Part shown: in pieces, positions 52,524 to 61,308 of the stretch
Layout of the letters: each line of letters starts with the position of its first letter
Numbering within the stretch: position 1 is the first letter of the stretch
Source: JARRPM01 sp963765545
GTDB taxonomy: Bacteria > Pseudomonadota > Gammaproteobacteria > Pseudomonadales > Halieaceae
NCBI GenBank assembly: GCA_963765545.1
Contig: CAVXWW010000009.1
Location: forward strand, 558,001-622,000
Direction of reading: 5' to 3'
DNA: 64,000 nt
The notes under the pieces: model-generated
Database searches by the model: none
What the model was told of the DNA's origin: nothing
Seen by the model: the letters and a program-made list of their open reading frames with translations, nothing else
Program-made: the position numbers and the translations under genes

Positions 52524-54155
52524 ATGCTGAGACGGGTTGAAAAAAACAGGCTTCTCCGGCTAATGCCATCGCTGCTGGTCGCGGGCATCGTTGCCGTTCC
52601 TCTGCTGGCGGTGCTGGCATCGCTTCTTGCGCCCTCTACCGACGCCTGGTCACATATCTCGAGCACCGTACTTGGTGGCTATCTTACCAATACGCTTACA
52701 CTGATGGCGCTGGTAAGTATCCTGTCACTCTTGCCCGGGGTCGGCTGCGCCTGGCTGGTTGCCGCCTGCGAATTTCCCGGCCGCCGCTACTTCGAATGGC
52801 TGCTGGTTGTGCCTCTTGCCGCGCCGGCCTACGTGGTTGCCTACGCCTATACTGACCTGCTCGATGTTTCAGGGCCGCTCCAGAGCGGGATACGCGAATT
52901 TCTCGGATTATCGATAAATGATTTCGCGATCAGTGGCTTCCGTTCTCTTCCAGGCGCAGCAATCGTGTTGTCGCTGGTCCTGTACCCCTATATTTACCTG
53001 CTGGCACGAACCAGTTTCTCAAGCCGTTCGGGCGCCCAGTTCGAGGCGGCAAGGGTGCTCGGCTTGTCGCCATATCGCGCGTTCTGGCAGGTCGCCTTGC
53101 CCTCGGCCCGCCCAGCCATTGCTGGCGGACTGGCGCTGGTGCTGATGGAAACCCTGGCAGATTTCGGTGTGGTTGACTACTTCGCCGTGCCCACTTTCAG
53201 CACCGGCATATTCCGCACCTGGATCGGGCTGGGTGACAAAACGGCTGCGCTCAAGCTGGCCGCCATCATGCTGCTCTTTGTGGTGATGCTGATAACGCTT
53301 GAAGGCGCAACGCGCAAGGGCCGCCCCGATCCCCGGGACCATCGTCGGTCACGTGCGATGAGGCTCAGAGGTCTGAGGGCCTGGCTGGCCTGCCTCGCCT
53401 GCCTGATACCGGTTGTCCTTGGCTTCATTCTTCCGGTAGCCGTGTTGCTCGGCTATCAACTTGGCTCCGGCGGGGATCAGCTGCTGGGCCGGGGTTTCTG
53501 GGAGTTTTCCTTCAACAGCGCGCGCGTCTCTGCTGTTGCTGCACTGCTGGCAGCCCTGCTGGCGCTGTTGATGAGCTATTCCAACCGCCAGAAACCCGGA
53601 CGTGCCGGTGCACTGCTGATACGTTTCGGCACCTTGGGCTATGCCCTGCCCGGCATGTTGCTCGCCGTTGGTCTGCTCGGGCCAATTGGCATACTGGACC
53701 GTCACCTCACCGTCTGGCTTCGCGATTCTTTCGGCTATGGCGGCGGACTGGTGCTTTCAGGTACCACGGCGCTGCTGATTTACGCCTACCTCTGTCGCTT
53801 CATGACCGTGGCATTCAACACGGTTGATGCCGGCCTGCAGGGTATTCCAGGCGCGCTTGACGCCAGCGCGCGCAGCCTCGGCGCCACCCCCGGTGAGGTA
53901 ATGCGCCGAATTCATCTGCCTCTGCTGCGCCCCAGCCTTGCCGCGGCCGCACTGCTGGTGTTTGTGGACGCTATGCGGGAATTACCGGCGACCCTGATGC
54001 TGCGACCTTTCGGCTTCGAGACCCTTGCGACCCGCGTTTACCGTCTTGCGAGCGATGAGCGCCTGGCGGAGGCATCAAGCGCGGCACTGGCCATCGTCCT
54101 GCTGGGCCTTATCCCCGTACTGCTGGTGCACCGTCTCGCAAAACCGAAGGTTTAG
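52524..54155 (+). CDS. Iron(III) ABC transporter, permease
   Basis: A 543-residue fused permease of the FbpB/FutB type, two copies of the MetI-like domain with about twelve membrane helices. Each half has its EAA loop: EAARVLGLSPYRAFWQVALP and DASARSLGATPGEVMRRIHL. It diverges from the ATPase gene (233 bp apart) and is followed directly by an IS6-like end and an IS110 element. Confidence 0.92.
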   Translation: MLRRVEKNRLLRLMPSLLVAGIVAVPLLAVLASLLAPSTDAWSHISSTVLGGYLTNTLTLMALVSILSLLPGVGCAWLVAACEFPGRRYFEWLLVVPLAAPAYVVAYAYTDLLDVSGPLQSGIREFLGLSINDFAISGFRSLPGAAIVLSLVLYPYIYLLARTSFSSRSGAQFEAARVLGLSPYRAFWQVALPSARPAIAGGLALVLMETLADFGVVDYFAVPTFSTGIFRTWIGLGDKTAALKLAAIMLLFVVMLITLEGATRKGRPDPRDHRRSRAMRLRGLRAWLACLACLIPVVLGFILPVAVLLGYQLGSGGDQLLGRGFWEFSFNSARVSAVAALLAALLALLMSYSNRQKPGRAGALLIRFGTLGYALPGMLLAVGLLGPIGILDRHLTVWLRDSFGYGGGLVLSGTTALLIYAYLCRFMTVAFNTVDAGLQGIPGALDASARSLGATPGEVMRRIHLPLLRPSLAAAALLVFVDAMRELPATLMLRPFGFETLATRVYRLASDERLAEASSAALAIVLLGLIPVLLVHRLAKPKV

Positions 54156-54165
54156 TTCGATATAG

Positions 54166-54235
54166 GGTACTGACAAGTTAACTGCCCCAAAATTGGTAGA
54201 ATCGGCGAGGGCCTGAGAATCATAAGCCGCCTCCC
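54166..54235 (+). mobile_element. IS6-like element, left end
   Basis: GGGTACTGACAAGTTAACTG, then CCCCAAAATTGGTAGAATCGG, the best-preserved copy of the left inverted repeat and adjacent sequence, but without a transposase start; the IS110 element begins soon after. Confidence 0.6.
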
Positions 54236-54296
54236 CCGGGCCGGAATGTCCATAATCTATGGTGGGCTCACCCCGGACACCAAGAGGAGACGACCG

Positions 54297-55313
54297 ATGA
54301 CACTTTACGGCGGAATAGACCTGCACAGCAACAATGTGATGATTTCGATTATTGACGCCCAGGATCACCTGGTATTTGAAAGGCGGCTGGCCAACAACCT
54401 ATCGAGTATCCAGTCTCACCTGGATCCCTATCGCTCGAGGCTTGATGGGCTTGTGGTCGAATCGACCTACAACTGGTATTGGTTGGTAGATGGCTTGGCT
54501 GAACAAGGATATGACGTCCACCTTGCCAACACAACGGCCATCCAGCAGTACAGCGGGATCAAGTATACCGACGATGCGTCGGATGCCCGTTATCTGGCGC
54601 AACTGCTGCGCTTGGGTATCCTGCCCGAAGGGTACATCTACCCGCCGGAACAGCGGTCGATTAGAGACCTGTTCCGACGTCGGTTGCTACTGGTTCGCCA
54701 GCGTACCATGCAGCACCATAGCCTTCAGAGCCTGATTGCCCGCCACAGCGGCATCCGTCTGAGCGCCCAACAGGTTAAGCAACTCAAATCCGGTGACCTG
54801 AAGGCGTACTTCCGCTATCCAGCCAGCCTGGAGACGGCGCGGCTACTGCACCGCCAAATGGCACAGCTATCGCAGGCCATCGACCAGATCGAAAAGGGAG
54901 TTGGCGCGCAATGCCAGGAATCGGCTGATTATGACCTGATCACGAGCATACCGGGCGTGGGAGCTATCCTCGGTAAGAGCATTCTACTGGAAACCGGACC
55001 CATCGAGCGGTTTCCCGCGGTGGGCAATTATGTGTCCTACGCGCGCTGTACACCGACGGCAAGAATCAGCAATGGCAAACAGAAGGGCCAGGGGAACCGC
55101 AAAAATGGCAATCGGTATCTGGCGATGGCGTTTGTTGAAGCGGCGCATTATGCGGCTATCTGGGATCCGACGATCAAGCGTTTTTACCAACGTCGGCAAC
55201 GGCGGGTCCATACGATGGTGGCGAAGAAAACCGTGGCGAACAAGCTGGCCAGAGCCTGTTACCACATGTTGAAGCGGCAGGAGCGATTTGATGTAAAACG
55301 CGCATTCTCATAA
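54297..55313 (+). mobile_element. IS110-family transposase (intact)
   Basis: A 338-residue DEDD transposase with all parts in one frame: RuvC-like N-terminus (GGIDLHSNNVMISIIDAQDH, VVESTYNWYWLVDGL, YTDDASDARYLAQLLRLG) and a C-terminal Tnp_20 domain (ITSIPGVGAILGKSILLETG, YVSYARCTPTARISNGKQKG, GNRYLAMAFVEAAHYA) with the conserved Ser region. ATG 54297 follows AAGAGGAG. IS110 elements lack terminal inverted repeats and are now known to use a bridge RNA encoded in a non-coding flank. It belongs to a different subgroup from the decayed copies at 14.7 and 31 kb. Confidence 0.93.
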
Positions 55314-55695
55314 CGGTTTAACAGGGTGCCGAGATCGAAGCGGGGTTGACGACAAGTCCACGGAGTCTGAGTATCCGGCACCCTGTACCTGTTAATGCGC
55401 AAGGTTTTTTGGGAAGTGCCCTCCAGTCGAGCCCACGTGAGGCTGACTGCGAGTCCGGAACCTGAATCTAATTGGCCGGCTGGGGGTACCAACGATTTTA
55501 TGGGGCGGCGACGCCGCCAGGGGCTGCCCGGTGATGGCCCATGGCCAAAGGAACAGCCTTGATCCTGATAGGTGACTGAAGCACTTCACAGAAGTAGCTC
55601 AACGGTAAAAGTTGGGAGCACCCACCAGGAGCCTTGCAACAACAAGGGAATAAAGATCCCGGGGGAGTTATTGTCCTATTGACACCGAGCGGCTT
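55314..55695 (+). ncRNA. Candidate structured non-coding flank of the IS110 element (bridge RNA region)
   Basis: 380 bp after the transposase stop have no convincing frame but several stem-loops: ACAGGGTGCC (55321-55330) with GGCACCCTGT (55377-55386), GGCGGC-GAC-GCCGCC (55504-55518), and TGGCC-CAT-GGCCA nearby. A long, structured non-coding flank is where IS110/IS1111 elements encode the bridge RNA. Which flank applies here, and the exact boundaries, cannot be told from sequence alone. Confidence 0.45.
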
Positions 55696-55711
55696 ATAGG
55701 TGCCCCGCTTT

Positions 55712-55790
55712 ATCGGCATGAATACCTACAAGTGCCACCGATTTCGGCTAGGCAACCCCCACCCGTATTATACAGGGGCCACCAGCATTG
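55712..55790 (+). mobile_element. IS6-like element, left-end fragment
   Basis: A start of the form MNTYKCHRFRLGNPHPYYTG, close to the 21.1-kb fragment (MNTYKRHRFRPGAPHPISF). The terminal repeat itself is not clearly preserved. The following ~190 bp to 55983 are A+T-rich with nothing recognisable. Confidence 0.55.
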
Positions 55791-55983
55791 GGTCCGTCCT
55801 GCGAACCCACAGCATATGGGTCTGTCCCCTATTCGCTCACTGGAGAATGATGTTCGTGAACCAATTTCCACTCACCCTTTGTTTTAACAAATAATAGAGT
55901 AATTGGATTCTCGACTCCAATTTCGCCATATACCCTATGCATGAGTATAAAATCTGAGATGAAGGTCAAATTAGCTACATTCC

Positions 55984-56364
55984 CTAGTAGACAGCAACAT
56001 TCAAAGTTCCCTCTTTAGCGGCAAATTGTATGACTCCATCTTCTGGATCTTCACCAAATAACTGGCGTTCATTATTTTCATTACCCGCACTATCGAATGA
56101 CAGTCCTCAATTGAATTCAACAAACTTGTCTCCATAAGCATGAAAAGAGAAAAGTTGATCCATATATTCGCCATAATATCCACGTCCGGCCCCGGCTATT
56201 ATACTTCCTGCAATGGCTGCAAAAGTTTCTAGAACTGCTGCTTATGCTTGCAAGTATGCTCGGTCAACTACAGAGCTCTTGTCAGATTTCTTGGATGCGA
56301 CAGCGTTTGTAGTCGAAAAACAGACCACTAAAAGCGAAATCAGTAATAGTTTAATTGCTCTCAT
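55984..56364 (-). pseudogene. Small secreted protein, interrupted by two in-frame stops
   Basis: A strong ribosome site (AAGGAG) and ATG at 56364 begin MRAIKLLLISLLVVCFSTTN, a clear signal peptide. The same frame continues for 127 codons to TAG at 55984 but is broken by TAA at codon 41 (after RAYLQA) and TGA at about codon 86 (after GDKFVEFN). The rest reads ...GAGRGYYGEYMDQLFSFHAY and GNENNERQLFGEDPEDG. Length and frame are otherwise coherent, so it looks recently inactivated. Family unknown. The region is A+T-rich compared with its neighbours. Confidence 0.6.
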
Positions 56365-56655
56365 ATACAGTCTCCTTATCTATCAACTAATTTTAGGATT
56401 AACGCCAACCCTCCTGGGAACCATGCTTCTGGATAGGTCCTCATTCCTGGTCGGCCTCACGGAATTCATGTGAAAGGATCCGTGCTAAAGCAAATGCTAG
56501 GTCGTCGGTACGAATACTGTGTGACCGGAGGGTAATAATTTGCTGACAATTTGCTGATAAAGCCGCTGAAAACCCCTAAAAACCTAAGTTTTGTGCCATT
56601 GGGTGTGGTTTTGAATGGATTGGCCTGCACTAATAATGAGAGCAGACAGATTCGA

Positions 56656-57833
56656 ATGATTTACGAATTCTCTGACTTAACACTGGATCTGGACCGGCAC
56701 CTGTTAGCTCGTGGTGGGCAGCCTATCAAGCTGACGAAGCTCAGTTTCAAGGTGCTTCAAGCATTGGTCCAGGCAGCGCAGGGTTGATCTCACACGATGA
56801 CCTGATCGACCGGGTCTGGGGACCCAAGCGGGTGATTACACCCGACAATCTTTGCCAAAGAATGAAGACGCTGAGGCAGAGCCTGGGTGATAACCCCAAT
56901 CAGCCAATGTACATCGAGGGAGTGCGGGGGCAAGGTTGTCGCCTGGTTCCCGAAGTCAAAATTCAGTCGGCACAGACATCCAGCCGTTCATCCCGGCAAG
57001 CCCTGTCTCCACGTTTGCTTGTGAGCCTGTTTGTGTTGGCGTTGGCCCTGGGGTACATCGCTTTCGACAAATTTGTGCTCGGCCCTGTCGAAAATGAGCA
57101 ACTTGCCGAATTGTCGCGTCAGAAAGGCCATACTGCCGCTCGAATTGAATCAGACGATGACAATTCCATTGCCGTACTGCCCTTTGATAACCGCAGCAGC
57201 CGCGAGGAAGATCAGTTCTTCACTGACGGCATCCATGACGACCTGTTGGCCGCCATCGCCAGGATCGACTCGATGCAGGTGATCTCTCGTACCTCGGTTA
57301 TGGAATACCGGAACACCGTCAAGAAGATTCCGCAAATTGCACAAGAGTTGGGTGTTGCAAACATTCTCGAAGGTGGCATTCAGCGCTCCGGTAATCAGGT
57401 ACGGATCAACGTGCAGTTGATTGATGCGGCAAGCGATGAACACGGGTGGGCAGAAATCTATGATCTTGAGTTGACTGCGGGAAACCTGTTCAAACTTGGT
57501 CGTCTTGATGATGCGCTTGAACAAGCACTGATCACCTTTCAACTGGATCCATTGCACCCTGCCACCAATGCTCTTCTCGGGTGGATTTATTTTTATCTTA
57601 ACGATACCAGCAATGCCTTGAAGCATGGCGCGGCCGCCTGGGACTTAGGCCATGGCTCGGGGCTATACTTTCAGGCGTGGATGAATTTGCGTATCGGGGA
57701 ATTCGACCGAGCCGTTGGTTTCGCCGAGCAGTGGGATGAACGGGCAACAGAAGAACTCGACGACCTCCAAATCCCTGTCTCTCCTGGCTATTCGATCGTG
57801 TTGAAATTATTGACAATTTCCTTTGCGGGGTAA
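56656..57833 (+). pseudogene. CadC-type winged-helix/TPR regulator, frameshifted and internally deleted
   Basis: The N-terminal OmpR-type DNA-binding domain starts MIYEFSDLTLDLDRHLLARG and breaks at about 56781, where one G is missing from a G-run; the next frame continues LISHDDLIDRVWGPKRVITP. A single membrane helix (LLVSLFVLALALGYIAF) and a periplasmic TolB-N/FlgO-like part (IAVLPFDNRSSREEDQFFTD...HGWAEIYDLELTAGNLF) follow. The TPR region is then shortened: the sequence jumps from GNLF to KLGRLDDALEQAL. CadC-like regulators are usually 600 residues or more; this is a remnant. Confidence 0.72.
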
Positions 57834-58095
57834 AGCATGGACCGCATCTCAAACAGGTCGCGACAATATGCCGGTTTCCGGCTCCAGGGTATAGACCAGC
57901 CGATCGCCCCGGGGTACTGTAACCCGGTCTCTCCACAAGGCCGGATGCAAGCATAAGAAGTATTGACAGAACACAGCGTGGCAGCCGGGTGCTCTGGTCA
58001 ACAAGGTCAGGAGTGACGGGGATGGAGTGTCCTGTAGAATTTGGCCACAATTGGAAATGGGTTCTATAGTTATCTCAGCAGAATGGAGCACTCTC

Positions 58096-59526
58096 GTGGC
58101 GCAAAACACAACTCATAAGCGTATCAACCGGCTCAAGGCTCACCTCAAGCAGGAGAACCCCACTCTGGCCAGCTGCGTCAAGAGTTTTCAGAAACTGGAT
58201 AAGGTCGCCCGCAACCTGGGCCTGATGGATAACGAGGACACCTTCACTGCCCATGTGTCCTGGTGGCCTGTGATCTCGGTGCTGGGAACCTACTCCGCCG
58301 GTAAATCCACCTTCATCAACCAGTATGTAGGCGAAGATCTGCAGCGCACCGGCAATCAGGCCGTCGACGACAAGTTCACCATCATCTGTTACGGCGCCGG
58401 AGCCGCCAGCACCTCCCTGCCCGGTCTGGCCCTGGACAGTGACCCCCGCTTCCCTTTTTATCAGATCAGCGAAGCTATCGAACAGGTGGCCGAAGGCGAA
58501 GGCAGGCGGGTGGACTCCTACCTTCAACTCAAGACCGTGCAGGCGAAGTCACTCCTGGGTAAGATTGTGATTGACTCGCCGGGCTTCGATGCTGACGAGC
58601 AGCGCACCTCGACGCTGCTGATCACCGATCACATCATCAACCTTTCCGATCTGGTACTGGTGTTTTTTGACGCTCGTCATCCGGAACCCCGGGCCATGGC
58701 CGACACTCTCCGCCACCTGGTGGGTGACACTGTCCATCGTTCGGATGCTACCAAGTTCCTCTACATACTCAACCAGATCGACACCACGGCCCGGGAAGAC
58801 AATCCGGAAGAGGTCGTTGCAGCCTGGCAACGGGCGTTAGCACAGCAAGGACTGACCGCTGGGCGCTTCTATCGAATCTACGCCCGGCAGTCCGCATCTG
58901 ACATCAATGACGAACAGGTTCGCAGTCGCCTGGAACGCAAACGCGACGAGGATCTGGCTGAAATAGAGGCCCGCATCCAGCAAGTGGAAGTCGAGCGCTC
59001 TTACCGGGTTGTGGGTTTACTGGACGAGACCGCCCGTCATATTCGTGACGATCTGGTGCCGCGCCTGGCTCAGGCCCGACAGGACTGGCGGCGTCGCACT
59101 CTGTGGCTGAGCGTGCCGGTGTTTTTGCTCATCATCGGCCTTTTCCTGTGGTGGAGCATCAGTGGGGGACACTGGGATGGGTTCTACCTCGACCCTTTCG
59201 TCGCTCTTCCCATCCCCGTGCAGATTGCCGTAGCGGCGGTAGTCGGCCTGATCGCCTTGTTCATTCACAGCAAGCTCCGCTCCTGGGCGGGACACAGGAT
59301 ATTACGCCGCATGGAGCGGGACGAAACGCTGGGACAGGATCGCGAACCCCTACTGCGTGCGTTCAAATGGAATCTGCGAGCCTGGTGGGATTCACTGGCC
59401 AGCTCCGCCCCCCGGGGCTGGAATGGGTGGCGCCGGCGCAAACTCAACCAGGTCCTCTCCGACGCCGATGGTTTTGTTCAGGCCTTGAATGACCGCTATG
59501 CCGAGCCTTCGGGCAGGGAAAATTGA
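58096..59526 (+). CDS. Dynamin-like GTPase with C-terminal membrane anchor
   Basis: A 476-residue protein of the bacterial dynamin/EHD-like group: P-loop LGTYSAGKSTFINQYVGED, switch region GNQAVDDKFT, G3 IDSPGFDADEQRTS and G4 LNQIDTTARED. Helical region with coiled coil (RKRDEDLAEIEARIQQVEVE) and two C-terminal membrane helices (LSVPVFLLIIGLFLWWSI; VQIAVAAVVGLIALFIHS). The start GTG 58096 has GGAG seven bases upstream; the frame is open to 58027. It probably acts on membranes, but its role is unknown. It is monocistronic. Confidence 0.85.
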   Translation: MAQNTTHKRINRLKAHLKQENPTLASCVKSFQKLDKVARNLGLMDNEDTFTAHVSWWPVISVLGTYSAGKSTFINQYVGEDLQRTGNQAVDDKFTIICYGAGAASTSLPGLALDSDPRFPFYQISEAIEQVAEGEGRRVDSYLQLKTVQAKSLLGKIVIDSPGFDADEQRTSTLLITDHIINLSDLVLVFFDARHPEPRAMADTLRHLVGDTVHRSDATKFLYILNQIDTTAREDNPEEVVAAWQRALAQQGLTAGRFYRIYARQSASDINDEQVRSRLERKRDEDLAEIEARIQQVEVERSYRVVGLLDETARHIRDDLVPRLAQARQDWRRRTLWLSVPVFLLIIGLFLWWSISGGHWDGFYLDPFVALPIPVQIAVAAVVGLIALFIHSKLRSWAGHRILRRMERDETLGQDREPLLRAFKWNLRAWWDSLASSAPRGWNGWRRRKLNQVLSDADGFVQALNDRYAEPSGREN

Positions 59527-59611
59527 GTTCAGCAGACAGTCCACTTGTCTCGCAGTGATGAGGAATCTCGCCCTGTTCGAACAGGTCATCAGGTTCTGCC
59601 AAGTGACTTGC

Positions 59612-59911
59612 TATGATACTGACAAGTTAGCCGTCCAAAATTGATAAAATCAACGAATGAACACATATAAGTAACACCGATTCCCTCCGGATAGCATCAG
59701 TACGCCGTTTGGCTCTAATATCGCTTCAACTTGAGCCACCGCGAAATCGAAGATCTTCTGGTTGAGCGGGGAATAATCGTCAGCCGAGAAGCGATTCGCT
59801 TATGGTGCATCAAATTCGGTGCTTTGTACGCGAGACGACTCAGGTGGAAGCACCGAGGTTCTGGTGACACCTTCTATATCCACGAGCTTTTCGTCAAGAG
59901 CTCAAATCAGT
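59612..59911 (+). mobile_element. IS6-like element, N-terminal half (best-preserved copy)
   Basis: The left end GATACTGACAAGTTAGCCGT is followed by a degenerate start (MNTYK..HRFPPDSIS...) and the clearest transposase stretch in the window: NLSHREIEDLLVERGIIVSR then EAIRLWCIKFGALYARRLRW and GSGDTFYIHELFVKSSNQ. This is the DNA-binding part and the first catalytic Asp region (here His-Glu instead of the usual Asp-Glu) of an IS6-family transposase. The rest of the gene is absent. Confidence 0.78.
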
Positions 59912-60213
59912 GAGACAGGCGCAGCGATTCGTTGCTGCCCACGCTGCCGCGCCGCCATCCGTACCTTCAGCACGAGCAACTGATGGAAGTGGAGAATTTT
60001 ATGCCTGAGTTGCTGTTGCACAGCTCGCGTTACGGCACGTTCCAGAATATTACGGGTGGTGTGCAGATCCCGCGGGTGGTCGATTGAGGCAGTATGTCCG
60101 CCGGCATGAATTGCGTAAAGAGGTGCCTCAAATATCATCTATACTCCAACAAGCACGGCAGGGCCGATGGCTCCCGGTAAATTTTTCGGCGACTCATCGC
60201 GAGGCAATGAATT
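59912..60213. other. Non-coding or decayed sequence
   Basis: About 300 bp between the IS6-like remnant and the lysine dehydrogenase gene. Open frames on both strands exist but none resembles a known protein. It probably holds the promoter of the lysine-degradation pair. Confidence 0.35.
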
Positions 60214-61308
60214 TTGAATAGACGTCAGGTATTAATTCTCGGGGCCGGAAAAGTTGGCAGTTTGATAGCCTGCCTCCTGTCGGCCTCGAAGGAGTATGAG
60301 CTAGACCTTGCCAGTCGCACGTCCGCAGCTGTGACAGGCCTGATTCGCGACCTGAAGCTGGGTAACGTCACCGGCCACGAGGTAGACGCTGGCGATACCG
60401 ATGCGCTTTCGAAACTGATGGCTGGTAAACGGTTCGATGCCGTGGTCTCAGCCCTGCCATACCATCGCAATATCCTTGTTGCCGAGCTGGCCGCTACCCA
60501 TGCCATTAACTATTTTGACCTGACAGAAGACATCGCGGTGAGCCGCCGGATCATGGATATCGGTGAGGGAAGTGATAATGTATTCATGCCGCAGTGCGGG
60601 CTCGCGCCAGGTTTTATCAGCATTGTAGCCAATGATCTGATGGGTCGTTTCACCGAACTGGATACGGTAAAACTGCGCGTCGGCGCACTGCCACAGAACA
60701 GCTCCAATGCACTCAAGTACTCCTTGCTGTGGTCCACCGAGGGCCTGATCAACGAGTACTGCGAGCCCTGCGAGGCCATCAACGGCGGACAGCCACGTAA
60801 CCTCATGCCAATGGAGGGTCTGGAGAGCATCACCCTGGATGGTGTGACCTATGAGGCATTCAACACTTCCGGAGGATTGGGTACCCTGGCGCAGACCTAC
60901 AGCGACAGGGTGCAGAACCTGAACTACAAAACCATCCGCTACCCGGGGCACTGCCAGGCGTTCAGTCTCCTGCTGAATGAGCTGAAACTCAACCGGGATC
61001 GTGACACCTTGAAACACCTTCTCGAAAATGCCCTCCCTTCGACCATGCAGGATCTGGTGCTTGTCTATGTTTCCGTGTGCGGCAGCCGCGAAGACGTATT
61101 TACCGAGGAAAGCTACGTCAGGAAAATCTATCCGCGCGAGATCAGCGGCAGAGTATGGTCTGCCATCCAGGTAGCCACCGCCGCCGGTCTGTGCAGTGTG
61201 CTGGATATCGTATTATCCGACACTGCGGACTATCGAGGATTCATCCCCCAGGAATCGATATCGCTTACCCGTTTCATGGGCAACCGCTACGGTGAATATT
61301 ATGCCTGA
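60214..61308 (+). CDS. Saccharopine-dehydrogenase-family protein, probable L-lysine 6-dehydrogenase
   Basis: A 364-residue NAD(P)-dependent enzyme: Rossmann motif VLILGAGKVGSLIACLLSAS, then DAVVSALPYHRNILVAELAA and PQCGLAPGFISIVANDLMGR. It resembles lysine 6-dehydrogenase and saccharopine dehydrogenases. Together with the following aldehyde dehydrogenase it would oxidise lysine to aminoadipate semialdehyde and then to 2-aminoadipate. The start is a TTG at 60214, right before NRRQVLILGAG. The stop overlaps the ATG of the next gene by 8 bp. Confidence 0.82.
   Translation: MNRRQVLILGAGKVGSLIACLLSASKEYELDLASRTSAAVTGLIRDLKLGNVTGHEVDAGDTDALSKLMAGKRFDAVVSALPYHRNILVAELAATHAINYFDLTEDIAVSRRIMDIGEGSDNVFMPQCGLAPGFISIVANDLMGRFTELDTVKLRVGALPQNSSNALKYSLLWSTEGLINEYCEPCEAINGGQPRNLMPMEGLESITLDGVTYEAFNTSGGLGTLAQTYSDRVQNLNYKTIRYPGHCQAFSLLLNELKLNRDRDTLKHLLENALPSTMQDLVLVYVSVCGSREDVFTEESYVRKIYPREISGRVWSAIQVATAAGLCSVLDIVLSDTADYRGFIPQESISLTRFMGNRYGEYYA

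Noticed and set aside
57838..58095. Possible small gene between the CadC-like remnant and the GTPase gene
   Set aside because: No frame with a ribosome site or recognisable domain; an upstream extension of the GTPase gene to 58027 lacks family support.
59902..60138. 78-residue minus-strand open frame between the IS6 remnant and the lysine dehydrogenase gene
   Set aside because: No ribosome site, no family resemblance, and it overlaps the IS6-like remnant; kept only as unassigned intergenic sequence.
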